Shown in pieces: positions 1-7,860 of a DNA stretch of 64,000 nucleotides. Made by a program: the position numbers and the translations under genes. The first letter of the stretch is position 1; each line of letters starts with the position of its first letter. The notes under the pieces are model-generated. The model was not told the DNA's origin, did not search any database, and saw nothing but the letters and a program-made list of their open reading frames with translations. The stretch covers positions 62,001 to 126,000 of the forward strand of contig NZ_JANKBZ010000020.1 of NCBI RefSeq assembly GCF_024623785.1. Reading direction: 5' to 3'. This DNA is from Archangium lipolyticum. GTDB taxonomy: Bacteria > Myxococcota > Myxococcia > Myxococcales > Myxococcaceae.

Positions 1-267
1 CACGCCGGCAAGTCTCACAACCAGTTCGTCAGCATGGCCGCCGAGGCGGGCGTACCGGGCGCCATCCTCTTCGTGGTGTTGCTGGGCTGGCTCGCCTGGC
101 GTTTCCCGCTGAAGCGGCCCGAGGGCCTGGGCGCGCTCGGGGCACTTGCCTTCTTCTGCCTGCTGTCGCTGCTGCACGATCCGCTCTTCCACGTGCAGGC
201 CTCGCAGGCCCTGATGCTGGTGCTGGGCGCGGGGTTGTACCGCCGGACGATGCCCCTTGGTGGTTGA
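1..267 (+). CDS. O-antigen ligase/polymerase family membrane protein (C-terminal fragment)
   Basis: The frame is open from the first base and stops at TGA 265-267, so only the last 88 residues are seen. The visible part begins HAGKSHNQFVSMAAEAG, which resembles the conserved H(S/N)xN end of the large periplasmic loop in the Wzy_C/O-antigen ligase family. Two hydrophobic segments follow (GAILFVVLLGWLAWRF and a second around LGALAFFCLLSLLH). Members join or polymerise lipid-linked polysaccharide units at the inner membrane. Glycosyltransferases and a sugar-phosphate transferase lie 8-11 kb downstream, which fits an exopolysaccharide region. Whether it is a polymerase (Wzy) or a ligase (WaaL) cannot be told from this fragment. 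Confidence 0.72.
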   Translation, partial: HAGKSHNQFVSMAAEAGVPGAILFVVLLGWLAWRFPLKRPEGLGALGALAFFCLLSLLHDPLFHVQASQALMLVLGAGLYRRTMPLGG

Positions 268-302
268 GGGCTTGACGCTGAAAGCAGCGTCCATCCCAGA
301 AC

Positions 303-704
303 ATGCGCACTTCACATCGAGAGGTAGCCCACCAATTATTCTCGGTGCGTATGGACAACGAGAAGAACAGGCTGTCCGGGGGGGGACAGTTGCCTCTCCG
401 TTTCGGCGACCACATGCGGCGCCTCAGGAACGCAAGGAGACTCACCCAGGAGAAGCTCGCCGAGCGCAGTGAACTGTCCGTCGACGCCATCCGGCGCATC
501 GAGCGCGGTTCGTTCTCCCCGTCTCTCGAAACGCTGTCGAAGCTGTCGGTGGGGCTCAATGTGTCCTTGAGGACGCTGTTCCACAACTTCGAGCGCGAGC
601 GGCCCGATCATGTCGCGGAGATCTGCGACTTCCTCTCGCGCCGCTCGGGCCGCGAGGTCCAGCTCGCCTGGCGCGTCCTCCAGGCCATGTTCGAGGAGCA
701 CTGA
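303..704 (+). CDS. XRE-family helix-turn-helix transcriptional regulator
   Basis: This 133-residue protein has a single Cro/C1-type HTH. Residues about 33-92 run from FGDHMRRLRNARRLTQEKLAE through SVDAIRRIERG to SLETLSKLSVGLNVSL, the usual five-helix XRE fold. The C-terminal 35 residues are a short helical tail with no recognisable sensor domain. It is therefore likely a small DNA-binding regulator, possibly dimerising through the tail. A second start at 351 (MDNEKN) would remove 16 residues without touching the HTH, and no clear ribosome-binding site separates the two. It stands alone between the polysaccharide gene and a receiver gene. The target is unknown. Confidence 0.85.
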   Translation: MRTSHREVAHQLFSVRMDNEKNRLSGGGQLPLRFGDHMRRLRNARRLTQEKLAERSELSVDAIRRIERGSFSPSLETLSKLSVGLNVSLRTLFHNFERERPDHVAEICDFLSRRSGREVQLAWRVLQAMFEEH

Positions 705-783
705 GACCCGGAGGATGCGCCGGGTCGGACCCGGCGGATGTTCCCTGGTTCTCCGCCGCCCGCTGGCCTAAGCAGCGCCCACC

Positions 784-1152
784 ATGTCCACCCCGGCCGG
801 AGTTCCGCCTGTCATTCTCCTGGTCGAGGACGAGTCCGACCTGCGGGACACCATCGAGGAGCTGCTGAGGGACGAGGGCTTCCAGGTGACGTGCATGGCC
901 GACGGCGAGAAAGCACTCGCGTGGCTCCACGGAGGTCAGAGACCGGCACTGGTGTTGCTCGACTTCATCATGCCCCGGATGAACGGCTGGGCCTTCCTCG
1001 AACGGATGCGGGCCGACCCGGGGCTCGATGGGGTGCCGGTGGTCGCCATCAGTGCCCTGCCGGTGTCGCATCCTTCCCTCGCGGGTGTGTTGCACAAGCC
1101 TTTCGATCTCTCCTCGCTGGTCGAGACCGCCCGGCGGTTCGCCCGGGGGTGA
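784..1152 (+). CDS. Single-domain response regulator (receiver only)
   Basis: This 122-residue protein is only a CheY-like receiver. Visible residues are the acidic pair in LLVEDESDL, phosphoacceptor Asp60 in LLDFIMPRMNG, Ser90 and Lys105 in HKPF. No output domain follows, so it must act through protein-protein contact or as a phosphorelay intermediate. No histidine kinase is adjacent. The next gene, 64 bases downstream on the same strand, is a Ser/Thr kinase, and the pair could be cotranscribed. Myxobacteria are rich in such orphan receivers. The partner is unknown. Confidence 0.9.
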   Translation: MSTPAGVPPVILLVEDESDLRDTIEELLRDEGFQVTCMADGEKALAWLHGGQRPALVLLDFIMPRMNGWAFLERMRADPGLDGVPVVAISALPVSHPSLAGVLHKPFDLSSLVETARRFARG

Positions 1153-1216
1153 CTGGCGAAGGGGGGCCAAAGCGGACTAAGTCTCGGGAGGGGGCCCCTG
1201 GTGCGCCCGACTCTCC

Positions 1217-2968
1217 ATGACCCAACCGGCTGCCAGTGAAATTCGTGTGGGCACGGTCCTTCGGGACACGTACGAGATCACCTCGCTGCTCGGAAAGGGG
1301 GGCATGGGCTCGGTCTTCCTGGCCCAACATCGCCGGCTCTCCGGCCTCCAGGTAGCGGTCAAGGTCCTCCGGAACAGCGCGAGCCAGAACCCCGAGCTGT
1401 ACGCGCGCTTCCGCCGCGAGGCGGAGATCGCCTCCCAACTCGGCCATCCGAACATCGTCGAGGTGGTCGACTTCGACGCCCTGCCGGATGGCACGCCCTT
1501 CCTCGTCATGGAGTGCCTGCGCGGCGAGAGCCTCGAGCAGCGGCTGGAGCGGGGCCGGCTCCCGCTCGACAAGGCGCTCTCCATCGTCCGGCAGATCGGC
1601 TCGGCCCTCCAGGCGGCGCACCGCGCCGGGGTCGTCCACCGCGATCTCAAGCCCGCCAACGTGTTCCTCGTCCCCACCGACTCCGGCGGCGTGGTGGACG
1701 AGCGGGTGAAGCTGCTCGATTTCGGCATCTCGAAGATGCTCGACTCGCAGACGCTCCAGACCCAGGAAGCCGTGCTGATGGGCACGCCGCAGTACATGTC
1801 GCCCGAACAGGCGATGGGGAAGAACCGGGAGATCGATGCCCGGACGGACCTCTTCGCGCTCGGGTGCATCGTCTACGAGATGCTCACCGGGACGCCGCCG
1901 TTCGCCATCGAGGGGGATGGCGGGAGCGTCGTGCAGGTGATCTTCCGGATCGTCCACACGCAGCCCGAGCCCCTGGCGACGCTCTGTCCAGAGGTGCCCG
2001 CGCGGGTTCTCGCGGCGGTGGAGCGGGCGCTGTCGAAGAACCCGGGGGATCGCCAGCCGGATGTCGCCACCTTCGTCCTGGAGCTGACCGGCAGCCCGCT
2101 TCAGTCGCTCACGGGAATCGCGGTGCCCTCGTTCTCCTCCTCGCGGGCACGCTCCATTCCGGTCCCGGAGGGGGAGGGTGGATTCGCCGCGACGCACGTG
2201 CCCTTCGACACGGCGCGCCTCCCGGCTCCGGACGCGATGGATGAAGGCGGGTTCGCCGCGACGCATGTGCCCTCGTCCACGGCACGCTTTCCGGCCCCGG
2301 CAGCCGCCTCGATGGAGGAGGCTGGAGTCGAAGCGACCTACGTTCCCTCATCGACCGTGATGTCCCAGCAGCGGCCAGCCGCCGCCCCGGTCGTCCCCGC
2401 CACCGCGCCGCAGGTGACGCTGAGCCGCCCCGCTCCGAGGGCGGGCCTGATGGCGGGAGCGGGGGTACTGCTTCTCGGGTGCGTGGCCGCCGGCTGGTGG
2501 TTCGGGCCCCGGTTCACGTGGGGGCCCACCGAGACGACCGTCGTGGTGGCGCTCCCGGCTCCGGCGATGAAGGCGCCGGCTCCACCCGAGCCTTCCGTCG
2601 CACCTGCCCCGGTGAAGGTGGTTGCCCCTGTTGCCCCTGTTCCGCCAGTGGCTCCCGTCGTCGAGCGCCGCCCCGCCTCTCGCGTGTCCTCGCCGGGAGA
2701 GGCCGTGCCGGAGGAGGTACGGGGCATGCTGGAGCAAGGCGAGCTCGCCCTGGCCGAGGGCAAGACCCAGGAGGCGCTCGATCTCGCCGCACGGAGCCTG
2801 CGGATCCGCCCGTCAGGAGCGGGGTTCTCCCTGAGCACGCGTGTCTACTGCACTCAAGGGTCTCTTGGTCACGCCAACGCGAGGTGGCGGGAGGGCCGGT
2901 CGATGATGTCCCTCAAGGAGCGTGCGCGGGTCCGCCAGTTCTGCGACAAGCACGACATCCAGCTCTAG
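1217..2968 (+). CDS. Hanks-type Ser/Thr protein kinase, membrane-anchored, with Pro/Ala linker
   Basis: This is a 583-residue kinase. Residues 17-290 hold a complete catalytic domain: glycine loop GKGGMGSVFLA (26-36), Lys49 in VAVKV, HRDLKPANVF (141-150), the DFG motif at Asp168 and the SPEQ activation-segment motif near 195. Residues 320-383 carry three copies of a 25-residue unit with core GGFAATHVP, GGFAATHVP and AGVEATYVP. One transmembrane segment (about 410-428, LMAGAGVLLLGCVAAGWWF) separates the cytoplasmic kinase from a Pro/Ala/Val-rich stretch and a helical, TPR-like end. The secreted protein encoded 55 bases downstream is probably cotranscribed. The substrate and signal are unknown. 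Confidence 0.93.
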   Translation: MTQPAASEIRVGTVLRDTYEITSLLGKGGMGSVFLAQHRRLSGLQVAVKVLRNSASQNPELYARFRREAEIASQLGHPNIVEVVDFDALPDGTPFLVMECLRGESLEQRLERGRLPLDKALSIVRQIGSALQAAHRAGVVHRDLKPANVFLVPTDSGGVVDERVKLLDFGISKMLDSQTLQTQEAVLMGTPQYMSPEQAMGKNREIDARTDLFALGCIVYEMLTGTPPFAIEGDGGSVVQVIFRIVHTQPEPLATLCPEVPARVLAAVERALSKNPGDRQPDVATFVLELTGSPLQSLTGIAVPSFSSSRARSIPVPEGEGGFAATHVPFDTARLPAPDAMDEGGFAATHVPSSTARFPAPAAASMEEAGVEATYVPSSTVMSQQRPAAAPVVPATAPQVTLSRPAPRAGLMAGAGVLLLGCVAAGWWFGPRFTWGPTETTVVVALPAPAMKAPAPPEPSVAPAPVKVVAPVAPVPPVAPVVERRPASRVSSPGEAVPEEVRGMLEQGELALAEGKTQEALDLAARSLRIRPSGAGFSLSTRVYCTQGSLGHANARWREGRSMMSLKERARVRQFCDKHDIQL

Positions 2969-3023
2969 TTGTGAGCGCTCGCGCCATCGGACCAGGTCCT
3001 GGCGCACCCGACAGGAGGAAGAT

Positions 3024-4580
3024 GTGAGAGCGGTTCTGGCGACGTTCATCGCGGTAGCAATGCTGGGAGCGGTCCCCGCGCGGGCGGCGGCTCCCGTGGA
3101 AGCGGCGAAGGTGTTCTCCGGCCCCGAGGGGGAGCAGGTGGCGGTCGTCCCGCTCACCCCCGTCGAGAGCAAGAAGGCCCTGATCCAGGTGCAGGGGACG
3201 GGGAGCGAGCTCGACGGCAAGGTCCTCCCCTACGAGATCCGCGAGTCGGGCGACGACGTGTACTACACCACGCAGTGGCGCGGACGGGCCTTCTCCACCT
3301 TCGTCATCGACACGAACGCGGGCGGCCGTAAGACGAACTACCTCAACACTCCCGGCCGGCGTGATGGCCTCAAGGTCTCCTTCGATGACGCGCGCACCAA
3401 GGCCCTGAAGGCCCAGGACGTGTACGCGCTGCACAAGAAGCAGCAGTCGGACGGCACCCTCACGAAGCTGATGGCCTTCGACCGCAAGGCCGAGACGGCT
3501 CAGTCGGAGGAAGGCCTCGCCGAGTCGGTGAAGTCCATGAACGAGGCGTGTGGCACCTCGGTGAAGGCGACGATCGACTGGGGCAGCGTCTCGGACGAGC
3601 AGCTCAAGCAGTACAGCATCTCCTCCTACTGCGGGACGCCGTTCGAGTCGCTGCGCAGGCTGTGCGAGTCGTTCGAGGCGAAGAGGGCCATCCAGGCGCA
3701 GGTGAAGGAGATCTCCTGCCGGTTCGGCGAGGCGATGAAGCTGGAGGTGCGGGCGGGCCGGGTGGGCTGGACGACGGCCGTGGACGCGGCGAACCAGGAG
3801 GAGTTCGCCACGAGGTACTTCGAGGAGAACCTCGAGTCCTCACGAGGCCAGGGCGAGACGCTCGCGGAGGGGATTCGTGTGGCGAAGACGCAGGTGTGCA
3901 CGGATGGGAAGGGTCACTACGTGGTGGTGACGCCCGATGAGAAGCAGGGCGTGCAGTTGTCCTATGGAGATGGGCGCAAGTTCGTCCCGGTGGCGCCTCC
4001 TCCCTGGGTGCTCACGGGCAATCACTTCCTGGAGCCGCGCTTCTTCAACAAGACGATGAACTCCTCGTTCCGCGGGCTCGACATGCGCGTGTACTCGGAG
4101 GTGAACGTGAAGGAGGAGCAGAAGCTCTGCGAGGTCCGTTGTGGTGAGCGGATCATCCCGTTCTCGATGCTCGAATTCGAGAAGGCGCGGGAGGTGCTGG
4201 GCAATGCCACCTTCGAGCCGAACCCGCAGAAATACGTGCCCTATGCGCTGCTGCGCGATCAGAAGGGCCGTTACTACCTGGTGGACCGCGGCTTCCATCC
4301 GTCCGAGGAGAAGAAGTTCCGGGTGTTCATCGGCCCCAAGGGCAACCTGCAGCAGCAGAAGATGACGGACGTGGTCTCCGACTCGGAGGGGGAGATCTTC
4401 TCGACGAAGAAGGGAGATCTGCGGCTGGTGGTGGACAAGGAGGCCCCCTCGATCTGGGTCGAGAAGAAGAAGAAGACCGAGCTGCGCACGGTGCCGCTCT
4501 CCGAGAACCTGCCGCTCATCTACAACGAGCTCGGCGTGTACACGGGCGCCCGCCTGGGGACGCCGTGCGACGACCAGTGA
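3024..4580 (+). CDS. Secreted protein of unknown function
   Basis: The start chosen is GTG 3024, because an AGGAGG box lies five to six bases before it and translation opens directly into a signal peptide (MRAVLATFIAVAMLGAVPARA, cleavage near AAA-AP). The mature protein is about 495 residues, charged and without transmembrane segments. It has scattered cysteines (EACGTS, SSYCGTP, RLCESF, CEVRCGE) that could form disulfides in the periplasm. I recognise no family. It begins 55 bases after the Ser/Thr kinase gene, so it may be exported and functionally linked to that kinase, but this is only context. A strong hairpin follows the stop codon. Confidence 0.7.
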   Translation: MRAVLATFIAVAMLGAVPARAAAPVEAAKVFSGPEGEQVAVVPLTPVESKKALIQVQGTGSELDGKVLPYEIRESGDDVYYTTQWRGRAFSTFVIDTNAGGRKTNYLNTPGRRDGLKVSFDDARTKALKAQDVYALHKKQQSDGTLTKLMAFDRKAETAQSEEGLAESVKSMNEACGTSVKATIDWGSVSDEQLKQYSISSYCGTPFESLRRLCESFEAKRAIQAQVKEISCRFGEAMKLEVRAGRVGWTTAVDAANQEEFATRYFEENLESSRGQGETLAEGIRVAKTQVCTDGKGHYVVVTPDEKQGVQLSYGDGRKFVPVAPPPWVLTGNHFLEPRFFNKTMNSSFRGLDMRVYSEVNVKEEQKLCEVRCGERIIPFSMLEFEKAREVLGNATFEPNPQKYVPYALLRDQKGRYYLVDRGFHPSEEKKFRVFIGPKGNLQQQKMTDVVSDSEGEIFSTKKGDLRLVVDKEAPSIWVEKKKKTELRTVPLSENLPLIYNELGVYTGARLGTPCDDQ

Positions 4581-4599
4581 GGCAGTAAGGAGGGCACTT

Positions 4600-4634
4600 G
4601 GGGAGCGGGATGAGCGCCCGCTCTTCCGCTCCCC
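4600..4634 (+). terminator. Hairpin after the secreted-protein gene
   Basis: A nine-base perfect stem (GGGGAGCGG at 4600-4608 with CCGCTCCCC at 4626-4634) encloses a smaller stem. It lies 20 bases after the stop codon of the preceding gene. It lacks a clear U tract, so the call rests on stem strength and position. Confidence 0.45.
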
Positions 4635-4680
4635 CCTCCGCCGTTCCCGAGGCGCCCGCCCCGCTGGCTGTCGGCGCCCG

Positions 4681-5814
4681 ATGTGTGTGGGCTGTACCTT
4701 TTGCGGTTCAGTGAGCTCGAGCCGCCTCCCACAACTGCGCGCGGATGTTCGCGCCCGTGCCGAGAACCGTCCCGGGGTCTACCGCATGCGGGGACCCTCG
4801 GGAGAGGTGCTCTACGTGGGCAAGTCGGTGAAGGTGCGGACGCGGCTGCTCTCCTATTTCCGGGCGCAGCGAGGGGAGAAGGCCGCGGAGATCATCGGGC
4901 ATGCGCACGAGGTGGAGTGGGAGTACGTCCCGAGCGAGTTCGCCGCGCTGTTGGAGGAGTTCCGGCTGATCAAGCGCTGGCGGCCTCCCTTCAACGTGGA
5001 GCACAAGCGAGACAGCCTGCTGTGCTTCATCAAGCTGACGCGCGAGCCGGTGCCTCGCCTGCTGGTCGTGGGGCAGGTCATCAACGATGGCTGTGAGTAC
5101 TTCGGGCCCGTTCGCGGCCGGCAGCGTGCCGTGGAGGCGGTGAGGGCGGTGTCGGATCTGCTGGAGCTGCGGGACTGTCCCTCGGACACGCCCATGCGGC
5201 TGGCGGATCAGATCGACCTGTTCGGACTCCGGGAGGATCCACGCTGCATCCGGGGACAGGTCGGGCGCTGCGTGGCCCCGTGCGCGGGAGGGTGCACGCG
5301 CACCGAGTACCTCGCGCGTGTTGCCCAGGCGCGAAACTTCCTGAATGGACTCACGGAGCAGCCGCTCGCTCAGCTGCGCGAGCGCATGAGCATGGCGTCC
5401 AGCCGCCTCCAGTTCGAATACGCCGCGGATCTCCGTGATCGGGCCGAGACCCTGGAGGGCGTGCAGGCGGAACTGGTCCGGGTCGGTCAGGACGTGGAGC
5501 GTCTCTCGTTCCTCTACACGGTGCCGGGCCACGACGGAGAGGACCGGGTCTACATCGTGCGCCGGGGCAGCGTACGAGCCGAGCTTTCCGCGCCCCAGAC
5601 GCCTGGGGAACGCCTGGCGTTGGAGGAGAAGGCGAGTGAGATTTTCGAGCGGCCCGAGCCCAGGACGGTGGGCTTGCGTGCCCACGAGGCGCAGGAGGTT
5701 CTGCTCGTCGCCCGCTGGTTTCGTCTCAACCCCGCCGAGTTGGAGCGGACGGTACTGGTCTCCGGCCTCGTCCGGACGGGAGTATCGAGCTTCGAGGGTG
5801 ACTCGCCAGGGTAG
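4681..5814 (+). CDS. UvrC-like GIY-YIG endonuclease lacking the C-terminal nuclease half
   Basis: This 377-residue protein matches the N-terminal half of UvrC. Residues about 28-105 form the GIY-YIG nuclease (GVYRM, LYVGKSVKVRTRL, the acidic EEFRLIKRW and PPFN). Four cysteines follow in CIRGQVGRCVAPCAGGC, at the position of the UvrC iron-sulfur cluster. A UVR motif (QFEYAADLRDRAETLEG) normally contacts UvrB. The RNase H-like 5' nuclease and helix-hairpin-helix repeats of UvrC, which is usually about 600 residues, are absent. It therefore resembles Cho-type proteins that make only the 3' incision. A GTG at 4711 is an alternative start and would drop an odd Cys-rich leader (MCVGCTFCG). Confidence 0.82.
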   Translation: MCVGCTFCGSVSSSRLPQLRADVRARAENRPGVYRMRGPSGEVLYVGKSVKVRTRLLSYFRAQRGEKAAEIIGHAHEVEWEYVPSEFAALLEEFRLIKRWRPPFNVEHKRDSLLCFIKLTREPVPRLLVVGQVINDGCEYFGPVRGRQRAVEAVRAVSDLLELRDCPSDTPMRLADQIDLFGLREDPRCIRGQVGRCVAPCAGGCTRTEYLARVAQARNFLNGLTEQPLAQLRERMSMASSRLQFEYAADLRDRAETLEGVQAELVRVGQDVERLSFLYTVPGHDGEDRVYIVRRGSVRAELSAPQTPGERLALEEKASEIFERPEPRTVGLRAHEAQEVLLVARWFRLNPAELERTVLVSGLVRTGVSSFEGDSPG

Positions 5815-5824
5815 GGAGTCTCCG

Positions 5825-6280
5825 TCAAGGCTGTGCCAGGCAGGCCTCCTCGTAGCCCCATCGCTCCGCTTCCTTGCCAGAGTCTAGCTCCTGCCTCAGC
5901 TTTTCCAGTGAGACCGTGGGCGGCACGTCGACGGCGAGGAGTCGGGGAAGATGGCTCTGTTCCGTCGAGCATCCCAATTGCTGAAAGTGCGCATGCACAG
6001 CCGGCACATCCGAGGGGTCGTAGACGATGACCCGAATCGTACTGTGTCCTGAGGGATGAACGACTTCCTTGAAGCGAAAGACGCTCTCCTCTGGCACAGC
6101 CGAAACAATGTCGTCCACGGCGACGCCGAGCGCGAAAAACGGAATGTTATCGATCTTGAAGAGACCCTCACCCACCTTGATGGCCCAGAGTGTTTCCGCA
6201 CTGGCTGGCGGGTAACCGTCCTCGTCCTGTTCCAGCTCGAACAGTAGCTTTACGTGCTGTGAGGGAGCGTGCTCCGTCAT
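5825..6280 (-). CDS. DUF4265-like protein, candidate immunity protein for the adjacent HNH nuclease
   Basis: This is a 151-residue acidic soluble protein starting at ATG 6280 (MTEHAPSQHVKLLFELEQD). The pattern LFELEQDEDGYPP, then LWAIKVGEGLFKIDNIPFF and ALGVAVDDIVSA, is what I associate with the DUF4265 family, which has no established biochemical function. The gene begins 13 bases after the stop codon of the HNH nuclease gene on the same strand. That order (toxin, then small acidic protein) is typical of effector-immunity pairs. It is convergent with the UvrC-like gene. The immunity role is inferred from context, not shown by the sequence. Confidence 0.65.
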   Translation of the reverse strand: MTEHAPSQHVKLLFELEQDEDGYPPASAETLWAIKVGEGLFKIDNIPFFALGVAVDDIVSAVPEESVFRFKEVVHPSGHSTIRVIVYDPSDVPAVHAHFQQLGCSTEQSHLPRLLAVDVPPTVSLEKLRQELDSGKEAERWGYEEACLAQP

Positions 6281-6293
6281 GGTCGAGTCACCT

Positions 6294-6731
6294 TTACTGT
6301 TCCTTGTCACTCTTCTTGATATTGCAATCCCGACAGAGAACTTGGCCGTTATCGGGAGTTCCAGGGCCGCCCTTTGATTTGGGGACCACGTGGTCGACCT
6401 GCGTCTCGTTCTTGGGAGGCGTAACACCCTTCTGATGCTGCTGAGCTGGAACCGTCTCGACACCACACTTCTCGCACTGAGTCTTGCCCCCATTTCGAGA
6501 AGCATTGTCCTGTTTGACGGTCAGCTTGTCTTTCTGTGTGAAACGAGAGCCGGGCCGCTTGCTAGCGATTGTCTCAAGACCCGGAGTCGTGAGACCTTCA
6601 GGAACCAGCGAGCCTACGAGGCTTGTCGCGGCAGTTGCTTGCTGCGTGATGTTCGGCGTGTATTCCACTCCTGTCATCCCGAGCAGTAGTGGAAGGAACG
6701 TCACGAAAATGAACAGAGGAAGACGTCGCAT
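6294..6731 (-). CDS. Secreted HNH endonuclease, candidate toxin
   Basis: This 145-residue protein opens with a hydrophobic signal-like segment (MRRLPLFIFVTFLPLLLGMTG). Its C-terminal 60 residues form an HNH zinc-knuckle nuclease: Cys86 and Cys89 in CEKCG, Asp113-His114 in QVDHVVPKSKGG, Asn128 and Cys133/Cys136 in LCRDCN. A GGAG box precedes ATG 6731. The linker between signal and nuclease is short and Thr/Ser-rich. Export of a small nuclease with a downstream acidic partner fits an interbacterial toxin. Base composition is clearly lower in GC than the flanking genes, a sign of transfer. It could instead be a nutritional or housekeeping extracellular nuclease. Confidence 0.75.
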   Translation of the reverse strand: MRRLPLFIFVTFLPLLLGMTGVEYTPNITQQATAATSLVGSLVPEGLTTPGLETIASKRPGSRFTQKDKLTVKQDNASRNGGKTQCEKCGVETVPAQQHQKGVTPPKNETQVDHVVPKSKGGPGTPDNGQVLCRDCNIKKSDKEQ

Positions 6732-6808
6732 ATCTCCATCTTGAGCGAAAGTGGAGCCCTCGGCAATCTAGTAGGGGAGCGACACCTCTCATGAGGGCAT
6801 GTCTTCTT

Positions 6809-7645
6809 TCAATCCTTGGAGGGCTCTACTTCTACATTGTCCTGCTGTGCGAGTTCGGCCTTTCTCTTCGCCCGCTCTTCTTTCAGGCGTGAAAGGGAAT
6901 GAAGGGTGTGGCGATTGAACTTCTTGTGATTGACGGCGTGGTAGCGCTCACCCGCGATGATCACCAGGGATGTTGGAGAGGCGGGGTGATTCGCCAACCA
7001 CTCCATGGCCTCCTCGCGAGTGTTGAACGACGCGGCGGCGGGAGGCAGGGCCTTCGACTCGAAATCCTCGAGGAAATACTCCATCACAGAGTCATGCAGT
7101 AGCTCGCGAATGTTGTCCTCGCGTGAGAACCAGATTTCGTAATACTCGTCGCCGATCATCACTTTGCCATAGCTGGGAGGGGCCGCGAGCTGGTTCAGCC
7201 AGGTATCTGCCTCCTCGCGAGTATCGAAAAAGGCGAGGGCGGGTGGAGCATCATCGGAACGAGAATCCTTGAGATAGCGTGCGAGAGCCTCCTGTTGATC
7301 GGTGGCCGCTATGAAGTTGAGCAGATCGATGAGAATGAGGAGCCGCCGTTTCCGTTCTGGCTCCGCCATTTCATCCAGGGTCCGGAGCAGCATGGCCATG
7401 GTCTGTCGGGACATCGCATCCGCGCGCGCGTTGAAGGCGGTACTCACGTAGGCGGTGCGCGCGGGATCGAGGCCAGCGAGGTAGTCCTCGAAGACGTACA
7501 CCTGGCCGGCCGTGACGGTGAAATTCCAGTGCTCGCGCAGGTGCTGCCAGAGGGCGACCTCGTCCCCCTTCCCAGTGAATTCAGCCGCTCGCTGTAAGTT
7601 GCCAATCAAGAGAAACGCCTCATTGAGGAGGTCATGGATTCGCAT
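6809..7645 (-). CDS. Protein of unknown function with an internal duplicated domain
   Basis: This is a 278-residue soluble protein. The N-terminal 130 residues are helical. They are followed by two related units of about 55 residues: ALAFFDTREEADTWLNQ...VMIGDEYYEIW near 137-185, and AAASFNTREEAMEWLAN...VIIAGERYHAV near 202-250. Each contains an F(D/N)TREEAxxWL helix and a short beta hairpin. I recognise no named family. The gene follows a small signal-peptide ORF with the stop and start abutting (TGAATG) and sits upstream of the HNH pair on the same strand. It may belong to the same transferred island, possibly as another protective protein. That role is a guess. Confidence 0.65.
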   Translation of the reverse strand: MRIHDLLNEAFLLIGNLQRAAEFTGKGDEVALWQHLREHWNFTVTAGQVYVFEDYLAGLDPARTAYVSTAFNARADAMSRQTMAMLLRTLDEMAEPERKRRLLILIDLLNFIAATDQQEALARYLKDSRSDDAPPALAFFDTREEADTWLNQLAAPPSYGKVMIGDEYYEIWFSREDNIRELLHDSVMEYFLEDFESKALPPAAASFNTREEAMEWLANHPASPTSLVIIAGERYHAVNHKKFNRHTLHSLSRLKEERAKRKAELAQQDNVEVEPSKD

Positions 7646-7825
7646 TCAGCACCTCGGCGAATAGCGAGCCAGCGGGCAATTCCGATACCGGGTCCGCCGA
7701 GGCCACGGCCAGGAGCGGCACGAGGCAGAGAACACCTCCGCCCGAACCTGCAACCGCGGCGACAAAAGCCACAATAGACAGAGGACCGCAGCGCCGAGCT
7801 TTCGCGGAACCAAAGCCATTTTCAT
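7646..7825 (-). pseudogene. Small ORF with signal peptide, possibly a frameshifted remnant
   Basis: ATG 7825 has a GAAGGA box ten bases upstream and encodes a convincing signal peptide (MKMALVPRKLGAAVLCLLWLL). After about 30 residues the frame turns into an Arg/Trp/Cys-rich tail and stops directly before the next gene. In another frame the same DNA encodes a second hydrophobic segment (GGGVLCLVPLLAVASADP) ending at TGA 7632-7634, overlapping the next start. One start signal in one frame and sensible hydrophobic coding in another suggests a frameshifted small membrane or secreted protein. A real 59-residue peptide cannot be excluded. Confidence 0.35.
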
Positions 7826-7860
7826 GGGGTGGATGTCCTTCAATGGAGCAGAGAGAAGGC

